Source of the DNA: an uncultured Candidatus Saccharibacteria bacterium
GTDB taxonomy: Bacteria > Patescibacteriota > Saccharimonadia > Saccharimonadales > Saccharimonadaceae
Direction of reading: 5' to 3'
NCBI GenBank assembly: GCA_949063825.1
Contig: CARSRA010000012.1
Location: 1-24,719, forward strand
Length of the DNA: 24,719 bases
Below, in pieces: positions 1 to 4,805 of this stretch. Within the stretch, counting starts at the first letter, position 1. Every line of letters starts with the position of its first letter. The notes under the pieces were generated by a model. That model was given only the letters and a program-made list of their open reading frames with translations. It was not told the origin of the DNA and did no database searches. The translations under genes were made by a program, and so were the position numbers.

Positions 1-34
1 CCTTGATATCTGAGTTAAGCAACCAGGAAGCCCA
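1..34. repeat. Left arm of a 34-bp perfect inverted repeat
   Basis: Bases 1-34 are the exact reverse complement of 24665-24698. The arm begins at the first base of the window, so the repeat may continue to the left. It could be a dispersed repeat at which assembly stopped, the end of a mobile unit, or an inversion chimera. Its identity was not recognised. Confidence 0.85.
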
Positions 35-40
35 GCGCAT

Positions 41-220
41 ATGCGTAGGAGGTATATTTCGTTACCGGCAATTATAATGCATAGAGCATACTTACAATCA
101 CTAATTCGAAGGCCTAAAAAGAGAGTTCTAGTTCGGGTTTTGTTCGGTGAAAATAGAACTATGAAAAATGATTGTGTGGACGAGTGCGTCACAAGTGGCT
201 TAATTGATGATGGTTATTAA
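41..220 (+). CDS. Possible 59-aa basic protein (weak)
   Basis: An open frame runs from ATG 41 to TAA 218-220 and encodes 59 residues, rich in Arg and Lys in the first 40 and acidic with two Cys near the end. The frame is open back to base 14. There is no Shine-Dalgarno at a proper distance (a GGAGGT lies inside the frame at 48-53), no promoter was seen, and no family was recognised. It may be chance or a remnant of a longer gene. It is listed only because the stretch holds nothing else. Confidence 0.15.
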   Translation: MRRRYISLPAIIMHRAYLQSLIRRPKKRVLVRVLFGENRTMKNDCVDECVTSGLIDDGY

Positions 221-360
221 ATAATTAAAAGGTTTTTTGCCGGATTGGATGGGAATTTGGTAAAAAATAAAAATCCGTAGACGGGCCGCGCGGCAGCTGG
301 ATTGCGGAGTTGGCTGAGTAGGCGGCGAGGGGTTGCTCCAACAGATATAGCGTCGTAAAA

Positions 361-379
361 TATGTATTGTGCGACATTG
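361..379 (+). repeat. 19-bp direct repeat, left copy
   Basis: TATGTATTGTGCGACATTG occurs here and again at 4467-4485, each time upstream of one of two paralogous small genes. It could be an att-type core, a shared promoter/operator element, or the trace of a tandem duplication. Confidence 0.85.
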
Positions 380-382
380 TGC

Positions 383-388
383 TATAAT
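383..388 (+). promoter_or_regulatory. Phage promoter, extended -10
   Basis: TATAAT is preceded by TGC (extended -10, TGTGCTATAAT). It lies 40 bases before the ATG at 429 and right after the 19-bp repeat, which carries two ATTGTGC copies (366-372 and 376-382) that could bind a regulator. A consensus -35 is not visible. It probably drives the structural operon. Confidence 0.55.
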
Positions 389-428
389 GCTTTTCAGGTA
401 TAAATATAAGTAAATGAAAGGAAAAAAT

Positions 429-611
429 ATGCCTATCCGCGAAAGTTTATTTGATAATGTTCAAGATGTTTATCTTGAGGTTCGTAATTCTAAGTCAGGT
501 TCTCCCTACAAAATGCTCGTTGTTGAATTCACTGATGGTTATAAATTCATGAAACCTGCTTTTGGTGATACTGAATATATTCTAAGTAAGCAACTTAATC
601 CTCAACAATAA
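429..611 (+). CDS. Small phage protein, gpV-like ssDNA-binding candidate (copy 1)
   Basis: This 60-aa protein starts at ATG 429, chosen because AAAGGA at 417-422 sits 6 bases upstream; an in-frame ATG at 414 lacks such a site. It is a paralog of the gene at 4540-4707: 23 of 45 aligned residues are identical without gaps, including the shared DGYK and KP. A core of the type SGSPYKMLVVEFTDGYK resembles the R..G.PY then beta-strand pattern of inovirus ssDNA-binding proteins (M13 gpV), which coat the single-stranded genome before export. Its position as first gene of the phage operon fits that role. The assignment rests on size, pattern and context; a regulatory role is possible. Two hairpins follow the gene (628-648 and 666-684). 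Confidence 0.7.
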   Translation: MPIRESLFDNVQDVYLEVRNSKSGSPYKMLVVEFTDGYKFMKPAFGDTEYILSKQLNPQQ

Positions 612-627
612 TTATATCTATTGTGGT

Positions 628-648
628 ACTCTTCAGTCAGGGAAGAGT
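628..648 (+). other. Stem-loop after copy-1 gene
   Basis: ACTCTTC (628-634) pairs with GAAGAGT (642-648). A stem-loop of different sequence but the same position follows the paralog at 4708-4728, which suggests that the structure rather than the sequence is kept. Confidence 0.55.
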
Positions 649-665
649 TAAACAGTCCTCCTTAT

Positions 666-684
666 GGGGAATTACTAATTCCCC
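666..684 (+). other. Stem-loop GGGGAATT-ACT-AATTCCCC
   Basis: Perfect 8-bp arms with a 3-base loop. No T tract follows, so it may act as an mRNA stabiliser, an attenuator or a DNA structure rather than a full terminator. The segment 667-686 is repeated exactly at 4748-4767. Confidence 0.65.
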
Positions 685-686
685 GC
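667..686 (+). repeat. 20-bp direct repeat, left copy
   Basis: GGGAATTACTAATTCCCCGC occurs here and at 4748-4767, in both cases downstream of the paralogous small gene. It holds the conserved hairpin. Confidence 0.85.
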
Positions 687-727
687 TGGTTACGCCACTT
701 TTAATATCAATTTAATAAGGTAATAAA

Positions 728-916
728 ATGGATCTATCTATTTTAGCTGTGGAGGGTTCTACTGGTATGGATTGGTCAGGTTTAACAACTGCACTCAATC
801 TCGGTGCGTTTGAATCGGTTATCCAGAGTGCTTTGCCTATTGTCGGCGTAGCAGTTCTTTGTGGTTTCCTATTCTACGTTGTCCGTTGGGCTATCGGTCT
901 TTTCCGTGGTATCTAG
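728..916 (+). CDS. Inovirus major coat protein (pVIII-like)
   Basis: This 62-aa protein would form the helical capsid. The N-terminal part is short and acidic/neutral (Asp2, Glu9, Asp15, Glu29). One hydrophobic helix spans about residues 34-51, and the C-terminal end carries Arg53 and Arg59, the side that contacts DNA in this family. There is no cleavable signal peptide, as in Pf3-type coat proteins. TAAGG at 716-720 lies before ATG 728. A strong stem-loop directly follows the stop (918-952), as in many inoviruses where it helps the coat gene be expressed more than the genes downstream. The assignment comes from architecture and position; sequence identity was not tested. Confidence 0.75.
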   Translation: MDLSILAVEGSTGMDWSGLTTALNLGAFESVIQSALPIVGVAVLCGFLFYVVRWAIGLFRGI

Positions 917-917
917 T

Positions 918-952
918 CCGAGGCGGACGCTCGTGAAGCGTTCCGCCATCGG
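918..952 (+). terminator. Stem-loop behind the coat gene
   Basis: CCGAGGCGGACGCT pairs with AGCGTTCCGCCATCGG with small bulges, giving a GC-rich hairpin of about 35 bases. There is no T tract, so it is more likely a partial terminator or 3' end stabiliser for the coat mRNA than a full stop. Confidence 0.55.
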
Positions 953-1012
953 ATCTCCGGAGTTCCCCCTACTTGGCAACAGAACAGGGGATTAATTTTT
1001 AAGGAGTAAATA

Positions 1013-1132
1013 ATGGAAGAATTAATTCAAGCGACTATCGATGTTATGGCTTACTTTTTAGGACCATTTGCTGTAATGCTCGGTGTTGGTTGGCTTGTTT
1101 CCCTCTTTGCTTTTGGGAGAGATGGTAAATGA
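1013..1132 (+). CDS. 39-aa minor coat protein (pVII/pIX-like)
   Basis: ATG 1013 has a strong site AAGGAG at 1001-1006, six bases upstream. The 39-residue product starts acidic (MEELIQATID) and then has one hydrophobic segment of about 23 residues (roughly 11-34), ending in GRDGK. Size, single membrane span and place right after the coat gene match the pVII/pIX tip proteins of filamentous phages, which begin virion assembly. Its TGA stop overlaps the next ATG in an ATGA junction at 1129, so translation is probably coupled. Confidence 0.65.
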   Translation: MEELIQATIDVMAYFLGPFAVMLGVGWLVSLFAFGRDGK

Positions 1133-1413
1133 CATGGTTTTCAATTCCTGAGGGTTATTCATGTGTTATTCGTCAAAGCGATACAAGCCTTTATGCCTAT
1201 CAGGGAAGTCGTCGAGATACATTTATTTTAAATGGTTTATCTTGGCAAAAGTCTTCCACATCTACAGGTTCCAGCATTCCGCCCAATTCTGTTTGTGTCT
1301 CCACCCCTCAGATCCCTTCTACTTTTCTGACGGGTTGCACTATTTCTAGCGTATTAATCGTCTTAGCTACTTTCAGTATGATTTATAAGATGATTAGAAG
1401 GGTTTATTTATGA
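1129..1413 (+). CDS. 94-aa phage membrane protein, unknown role
   Basis: The start ATG 1129 overlaps the stop of the preceding 39-aa gene, and the stop overlaps the next ATG at 1410, so it sits firmly inside the structural operon. Residues 1-65 are polar, rich in Ser/Thr with two Cys. A single membrane helix lies at about 70-88, followed by a short basic end (RRVYL). It could be a second tip protein or a virion/assembly membrane protein specific to this phage type. No family was recognised. Confidence 0.65.
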   Translation: MTWFSIPEGYSCVIRQSDTSLYAYQGSRRDTFILNGLSWQKSSTSTGSSIPPNSVCVSTPQIPSTFLTGCTISSVLIVLATFSMIYKMIRRVYL

Positions 1414-2444
1414 AAGGATTTCTATGCAAAAATTACCATTCCAGCAGACTTTTGTTAACGGCATTATTTGCGGTTTTGCTATCTCTGCTTGGCTCATTTG
1501 GGTTATTTACATCATCTGTTAGTGCTATCGACTACGACCCCTCAGTCAATGGACGTGTTCGTATCAATGGTATCACCTGTAATTATCAGAATTTGTATCA
1601 GCACCCGGGTGAACATCTTAATGAAAAATGGTTTTGTTCCATGCTTCCTGTTGGCGAGCCCCGTGTTCAGCTTTTAGGCTCTGGCGATTTATATTTTGAT
1701 TCCACTATACCTAAAAATAGTATCATAACTTTGTATGCTATTTTTGGTGGAGTTAAAAACGATCCTCCTCTTGTGTTTCCAGAAATGCCTGCCTTGACTT
1801 ATTCTAATGGTGTTTCTTCTATCGATCAGTCCTTCTTGTCGCTTAAAGAATATTACTCTTCCTCTCCTACCTTTCCGGATGCTGACAATCCTCTTCATGA
1901 GTTGACTACTGTTGATACTTTTGTGTCTACCACCCTATACGTCACTGAGGATATTAATAGCCTTCATTTTAATGGTCCTTTTGGAGATACTCATTGGTCT
2001 GTTAGTTTTTTAGAAACCATATCTTATTTAGGTGTGTCTGACGCTCAATCTCAGATTAAAGATGAGATCCAGCAAGGTAATCAGGCAGAACAGGACCGTT
2101 ATGATCAGGAAAAACAAGAGGAGAGTGAACGTGAAGAATCTGCTAAAAATGATGGTAATTCCCTTGCTGGCATTTTTAATATATCTATTCTTAACCCATT
2201 TGCTGGCATTTGGGAGATATTTAACCCGGGTGGCTGTACGTCGATTCCGACGATTTCTGCGTGGCTTCATTCGGAAGATACTCAGTATTGTTCGTGGTGG
2301 CCTCAGTCGATTCGTGCCACCTTAACTCCTGTGTTTAGCTTAGCTTCAATGGTTATTCTATTTGGATTTGTTGTACGTTGGCTTGGCGGTGGTGATGGTC
2401 TTAGTGGTAATTTTATGGTTCCTGGTTTAAGTAAAGGTAGGTAA
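1410..2444 (+). CDS. Attachment/adsorption protein (pIII-like)
   Basis: This 344-aa protein is the largest of the phage and has the layout of pIII. A signal peptide (residues 1-39; basic start, Leu-rich core, likely cleavage after SVSA) is followed by a variable exported region (about 40-205), a polar Gln/Glu/Lys-rich stretch (about 206-245, possibly coiled coil), a segment with Cys and Trp residues, and a C-terminal membrane helix (about 308-326) that would hold it in the membrane until the virion is released. AGAAGGG at 1396-1402 precedes the ATG. In this family the exported region binds the host receptor, so it probably sets host range on the Patescibacterial surface. The role is inferred from architecture and gene order. 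Confidence 0.7.
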   Translation: MKGFLCKNYHSSRLLLTALFAVLLSLLGSFGLFTSSVSAIDYDPSVNGRVRINGITCNYQNLYQHPGEHLNEKWFCSMLPVGEPRVQLLGSGDLYFDSTIPKNSIITLYAIFGGVKNDPPLVFPEMPALTYSNGVSSIDQSFLSLKEYYSSSPTFPDADNPLHELTTVDTFVSTTLYVTEDINSLHFNGPFGDTHWSVSFLETISYLGVSDAQSQIKDEIQQGNQAEQDRYDQEKQEESEREESAKNDGNSLAGIFNISILNPFAGIWEIFNPGGCTSIPTISAWLHSEDTQYCSWWPQSIRATLTPVFSLASMVILFGFVVRWLGGGDGLSGNFMVPGLSKGR

Positions 2445-2448
2445 GTAT

Positions 2449-2724
2449 ATGGGTGAGATGATTAAATTTGGTATTAAGCTAGCTCTTACTATTGCTATGG
2501 CTACAACTTTCTTTGTTGCCATTACCACAATAATTAATTTATTGACAACAGTATTATTTGATAATATAATTGGAGAGGTATTAGGGATTATGTCGGCTTG
2601 TCTGCCGTTCAATGCCCTAGCGGTATTTAGTGCTATTGGTACATCGACTGCGGCAATTCTTAGTTTCTTGGTTGCTCAGAAGATATTTGAACTTACTAAT
2701 GGCGTTGTTACTGCTACATCATAA
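2449..2724 (+). CDS. Minor coat protein pVI-like (DUF2523 type)
   Basis: This 91-aa protein has two or three hydrophobic helices (about 8-36, 42-55 and 58-82). The last part, LPFNALAVFSAIGTSTAAIL, resembles the C-terminal pattern of the DUF2523/pVI family, which sits with pIII at the virion tip and helps release the phage. Its site AAAGGTAGG lies in the last codons of the pIII-like gene, so the two are probably translated together. Length and its place between pIII and pI fit the family. Confidence 0.7.
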   Translation: MGEMIKFGIKLALTIAMATTFFVAITTIINLLTTVLFDNIIGEVLGIMSACLPFNALAVFSAIGTSTAAILSFLVAQKIFELTNGVVTATS

Positions 2725-2736
2725 TTAAAGGTGTCT

Positions 2737-2847
2737 ATGGGTGTAAAACTCGGTGTTGATTTTAAGCGTCCAATTGAGGACTCGCTAGATTCTATCGCTA
2801 CCTCTCTCGAGAGGATAGCAAAATGTCTAGAAAACAAGAATCAGTAA
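2737..2847 (+). CDS. 36-aa ORF overlapping the pI gene start
   Basis: ATG 2737 is preceded by AAAGGTG, and the frame ends at TAA 2845-2847, 25 bases inside the pI/Zot gene in another frame. The product (MGVKLGVDFKRPIEDSLDSI, then an amphipathic helix with Leu-Glu-Arg-Ile) is soluble and could form a short coiled coil. It may be a real small protein or a translated leader that couples pVI and pI synthesis. No family was recognised. Confidence 0.45.
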   Translation: MGVKLGVDFKRPIEDSLDSIATSLERIAKCLENKNQ

Positions 2848-3542
2848 TCAGTCTCGACCCTATTGACCGGTCGAGAAAAAAGCAAAATGCCCCACTCCCC
2901 CGTCTATTCAAAACTCGGTGGAGTGGTGGTAAACGTCCCTCGGGTGAGATTCCCTTTGGTCATTATATGTTTTGTGGTAAGCAAGGTGCAGGTAAAACTG
3001 CTTCTGCTCTTTGGTATTCCAATTTTTTGCAACGTAAATATCGTCGTGTTAGGGGTAAAGATGGTAAATTCCATGCAGTGACTTGGAAGATTTATAGTAA
3101 TCTTGGCTATGGCAATCCAGTAACTCGGCGGACTATGCTTGAGGTCTTTAAAAAATTCACTTCTCGGGATCAGAACCCATATGAGTTTAGGATAATTTTA
3201 ATTGATGAGATCCAAAGCTATTTTCCTCGTGATTTTTCTGATCGAGAAGGCAAACTTATTATGAAAGATCTTGTGGGTTGCTTTTCTCAGTTGCGCAAAC
3301 GTAATACTTTTGTTTTGTCCACTGCTCAGGTGTATGGTCGTCTCGATAAGACTTTGCGTGAACAGTGTCTATTTATGGTGAGTTGCCGTAAGTCTTTTAC
3401 TGGTCGACTTCTCAATGACTTCATTCCTGGCGATGACATCATGTGTGATGAGATGGGTCGTTGGAGTGGTGTGCCTACGCGAATTTTTTCGCATGGGTTG
3501 TCTAAAATTCGCTATAACACGGCGAAGATCATTCTTGATTAA
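2823..3542 (+). CDS. Phage assembly ATPase pI / Zot family
   Basis: This 239-aa P-loop ATPase has Walker A GKQGAGKT at residues 52-59 and Walker B IILIDE at 124-129, followed by QSYF as in Zot/pI proteins. A sensor-like STAQ lies about 50 residues further on. In inoviruses this protein sits at the inner membrane, strips the ssDNA-binding protein and drives coat assembly and export. The usual C-terminal membrane helix and periplasmic tail are missing; the protein ends at IILD, so it resembles only the cytoplasmic ATPase half. Whether another small membrane protein (for example the 94-aa one) replaces the anchor is unknown. Confidence 0.85.
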   Translation: MSRKQESVISLDPIDRSRKKQNAPLPRLFKTRWSGGKRPSGEIPFGHYMFCGKQGAGKTASALWYSNFLQRKYRRVRGKDGKFHAVTWKIYSNLGYGNPVTRRTMLEVFKKFTSRDQNPYEFRIILIDEIQSYFPRDFSDREGKLIMKDLVGCFSQLRKRNTFVLSTAQVYGRLDKTLREQCLFMVSCRKSFTGRLLNDFIPGDDIMCDEMGRWSGVPTRIFSHGLSKIRYNTAKIILD

Positions 3543-3552
3543 TTATTAAGGT

Positions 3553-3590
3553 GCCGGATCGGGTCCTATGGCGCTAGCCACCGATTCGGC
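3553..3590 (+). other. Branched GC-rich hairpin, part of candidate phage origin
   Basis: GCCGGATCGG (3553-3562) pairs with CCGATTCGGC (3581-3590) with one G-T pair, and an inner GGC-GCTA-GCC hairpin lies at 3570-3579. It sits just after the pI stop and before rep, where it could be a packaging signal, part of an origin, or a terminator without a T tract. Confidence 0.55.
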
Positions 3591-3595
3591 GCAAA

Positions 3596-3638
3596 CACAA
3601 TTTGTACTATTCTACTTGATTATATAGTACAAATTGTG
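3596..3638 (+). other. 15-bp perfect inverted repeat, candidate rolling-circle origin
   Basis: CACAATTTGTACTAT (3596-3610) and ATAGTACAAATTGTG (3624-3638) are perfect reverse complements around a 13-base loop. It lies 22 bases before the rep ATG. Nick sites of HUH Reps are often presented in such hairpins, and the element would also allow Rep to repress its own gene. The nick site itself cannot be named from sequence alone. Confidence 0.6.
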
Positions 3639-3660
3639 TATCAATTTGGAGGTGTACAGT

Positions 3661-4401
3661 ATGGAGGGTTCTCTAATTTTTAATACCATTAAGGAGTATC
3701 CGAATATGATTAAGATTTCTATCTATCATGAGCCAATTCGTGTTTTTAACGGCTATAAACGTAAGCGTCGTAAAAACCCTGAATCTTCTGATTCATCAAT
3801 TCGCCGAACTCGTACGGCTCTTGAAGATTTATGTATTTGCAATAATTTTGAATTATTTTGTACCTTTACTTTTGATCCAAAGCGATACAATTCTAAAAGT
3901 ATCCTCTTTTGTCGGCGCTATATGACTACTTGGCTTCATAACATTAAAAATCGTGGTTCTAAGTGCCTTGAATATATTGTTGTACCTGAACTTCATAAAT
4001 CGGGCGCTATTCACTTCCATGCGCTTCTAAGTGGCTATAACGGTAGATTAAAGGACAGTAAGCACTGTCAGAATGGTCGTCGTGTTTATAATTTGCCAAA
4101 CTGGCATTTCGGATTTAGCACTGCTGTTAAGATCGATAATCGTGAAGCTGTTTCTAAGTATATTAGAAAATATATTACTAAGGATATGTTGTTATTCCCT
4201 GGCAAGAAGCGTTATTTTTGTTCGCAACGTTTAATTCGTCCCGTTAAGCGCCATAATTCCCCACTCGAGTTTCTTCGCGATTGCAAGTCTGATTTCTTTT
4301 GCAATGACATAGCCGAATATTATACAATTGACCGTTTTGATCTCCCCACAAATTTATCAGATCTTCGTCAACTCCCCCTCTCCGGCAATGTCTTGTTGTA
4401 A
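3661..4401 (+). CDS. HUH rolling-circle replication initiator
   Basis: This 246-aa protein has the three motifs of HUH endonucleases: motif 1 FCTFTF (residues 66-71), motif 2 HFH (118-120, in AIHFHALL) and motif 3 YIRKYITK with two Tyr four residues apart (167 and 171). It would nick the origin and attach to the 5' end to start plus-strand synthesis. The two-Tyr YxxKYxxK motif is the arrangement seen in microvirus/phiX-type Reps. Start 3661 was chosen for GGAGGTG at 3648-3654; ATG 3706 with AAGGAG at 3691-3696 is a credible second start, recalling the gpII/gpX pair of M13. The two hairpins just upstream are likely its target. Confidence 0.85.
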   Translation: MEGSLIFNTIKEYPNMIKISIYHEPIRVFNGYKRKRRKNPESSDSSIRRTRTALEDLCICNNFELFCTFTFDPKRYNSKSILFCRRYMTTWLHNIKNRGSKCLEYIVVPELHKSGAIHFHALLSGYNGRLKDSKHCQNGRRVYNLPNWHFGFSTAVKIDNREAVSKYIRKYITKDMLLFPGKKRYFCSQRLIRPVKRHNSPLEFLRDCKSDFFCNDIAEYYTIDRFDLPTNLSDLRQLPLSGNVLL

Positions 4402-4420
4402 AAATTACAACATTATTTTT
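4394..4420 (+). terminator. Terminator of rep
   Basis: TGTTGTAA-AAA-TTACAACA (4394-4412) forms an 8-bp hairpin that includes the rep stop codon and is followed by ATTTTT-like sequence (to 4420). The same 19 bases recur inside prmC at 17400-17418. Confidence 0.55.
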
Positions 4421-4466
4421 ACAGAGGTAATTTTAAGCTTTTCCACAATAATTTGACATTACACAC

Positions 4467-4485
4467 TATGTATTGTGCGACATTG
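4467..4485 (+). repeat. 19-bp direct repeat, right copy
   Basis: Identical to 361-379. It lies in front of the promoter of the second small paralog. With the left copy it would bound a circle of 4106 bp. Confidence 0.85.
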
Positions 4486-4512
4486 GAAATATCTAGATAT
4501 GATGAGTATAAT
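4483..4512 (+). promoter_or_regulatory. Promoter of copy-2 gene with palindromic spacer
   Basis: TTGGAA (4483-4488), 18-base spacer, TATAAT (4507-4512). The spacer contains the 12-bp perfect palindrome ATATCTAGATAT (4489-4500), placed where a dimeric repressor would block RNA polymerase. The left copy lacks this palindrome. Confidence 0.6.
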
Positions 4513-4539
4513 ATCATTAAAATATAGGGCAAAATTATT

Positions 4540-4707
4540 ATGAGTAGTCTGATCAACCGTGTTTCTGATGTTCGTCTTGAGTCACGTAAAAATAAAGCTG
4601 GTAAGGATTACTCTGCTCTCGTGATCGAGCTCGATGATGGTTATAAAGTTGAAAAGCCGGTATCCGGTGAAGTGGCGTGTATTTTAGATTTACATTTTAA
4701 CGATTAG
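4540..4707 (+). CDS. Small phage protein, paralog of 429-611 (copy 2)
   Basis: A 55-aa protein from ATG 4540 to TAG 4705-4707. It aligns without gaps to the 429-611 product (23 of 45 identical), keeping V.DV.LE.R, G..Y, LV.E, DGYK, KP and IL. Like its twin it follows the 19-bp repeat and is followed by two hairpins. The upstream site is weak (TAGGG). It may be a second ssDNA-binding-like protein, a regulator or immunity protein left next to the host DNA, or the remnant of a tandem second prophage. The different promoter suggests separate control. Confidence 0.65.
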   Translation: MSSLINRVSDVRLESRKNKAGKDYSALVIELDDGYKVEKPVSGEVACILDLHFND

Positions 4708-4728
4708 ATCCTGAATATCAAGCAGGAT
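4708..4728 (+). other. Stem-loop after copy-2 gene
   Basis: ATCCTG (4708-4713) pairs with CAGGAT (4723-4728) directly behind the stop codon. It is the positional equivalent of 628-648. Confidence 0.45.
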
Positions 4729-4747
4729 AGAATGACTAGGCTTCAGA

Positions 4748-4767
4748 GGGAATTACTAATTCCCCGC
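4748..4767 (+). repeat. 20-bp direct repeat, right copy
   Basis: Identical to 667-686; see that entry. Confidence 0.85.
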
Positions 4768-4784
4768 CGTCAGACCTTTTTTAT
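4748..4784 (+). terminator. Terminator at the right end of the prophage
   Basis: GGGAATT-ACT-AATTCCC (4748-4764) is followed by a T-rich run (CCTTTTTTATT, about 4776-4786). The hairpin is within the 20-bp repeat shared with the left module. Here the T run makes a usable terminator between the phage and the convergent Fic gene. Confidence 0.6.
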
Positions 4785-4805
4785 TAGCAATAAATATATC
4801 CTTAA

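Larger units (their letters stand above)
35..428. other. Left flank without a confident gene
   Basis: About 390 bases lie before the first convincing gene. They hold one weak ORF (41-220), a GC-rich patch at about 280-345 with the 10-bp palindrome GCCGCGCGGC at 285-294, and the phage promoter near 383. The GC-rich patch contrasts with the AT-rich phage and could be host sequence or a phage intergenic (packaging/origin) region. No RNA family could be assigned. Confidence 0.5.
361..4770 (+). mobile_element. Inovirus-like (filamentous phage) prophage
   Basis: This is a compact, one-strand gene block of about 4.4 kb in typical inovirus order: gpV-like protein, major coat, small coat proteins, pIII-like, pVI-like, pI/Zot ATPase, intergenic hairpins, HUH Rep. 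The two ends carry copies of the same module: a 19-bp repeat, a small paralogous gene and a 20-bp repeat. Recombination between the 19-bp repeats would release a circle of about 4.1 kb, a size that suits a minimal inovirus. The genes overlap by ATGA junctions and use Shine-Dalgarno sites, unlike much of the host part. No secretin is present, as expected for a host without a classical outer membrane, and no integrase is seen. The exact borders are inferred; the right border could also be nearer 4467. Confidence 0.8.

Noticed and set aside
303..345. Stretch resembling the 5' half of a class II tRNA (GGAGTTGGCTGAGTAGGCGG)
   Set aside because: No anticodon stem, variable arm or T arm (GTTCGA) follows, and the acceptor has no partner. 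At best a tRNA-like fragment; not called.
361..390. Possible dif/XerCD site at the phage end
   Set aside because: The 19-bp repeat has no clear 11-6-11 arm structure and matches known dif sequences poorly.
1161..1349. Alternative-frame ORF of 62 codons within the 94-aa gene
   Set aside because: It is a shadow frame with no ribosome site, while the frame from 1129 is joined by ATGA overlaps on both sides.
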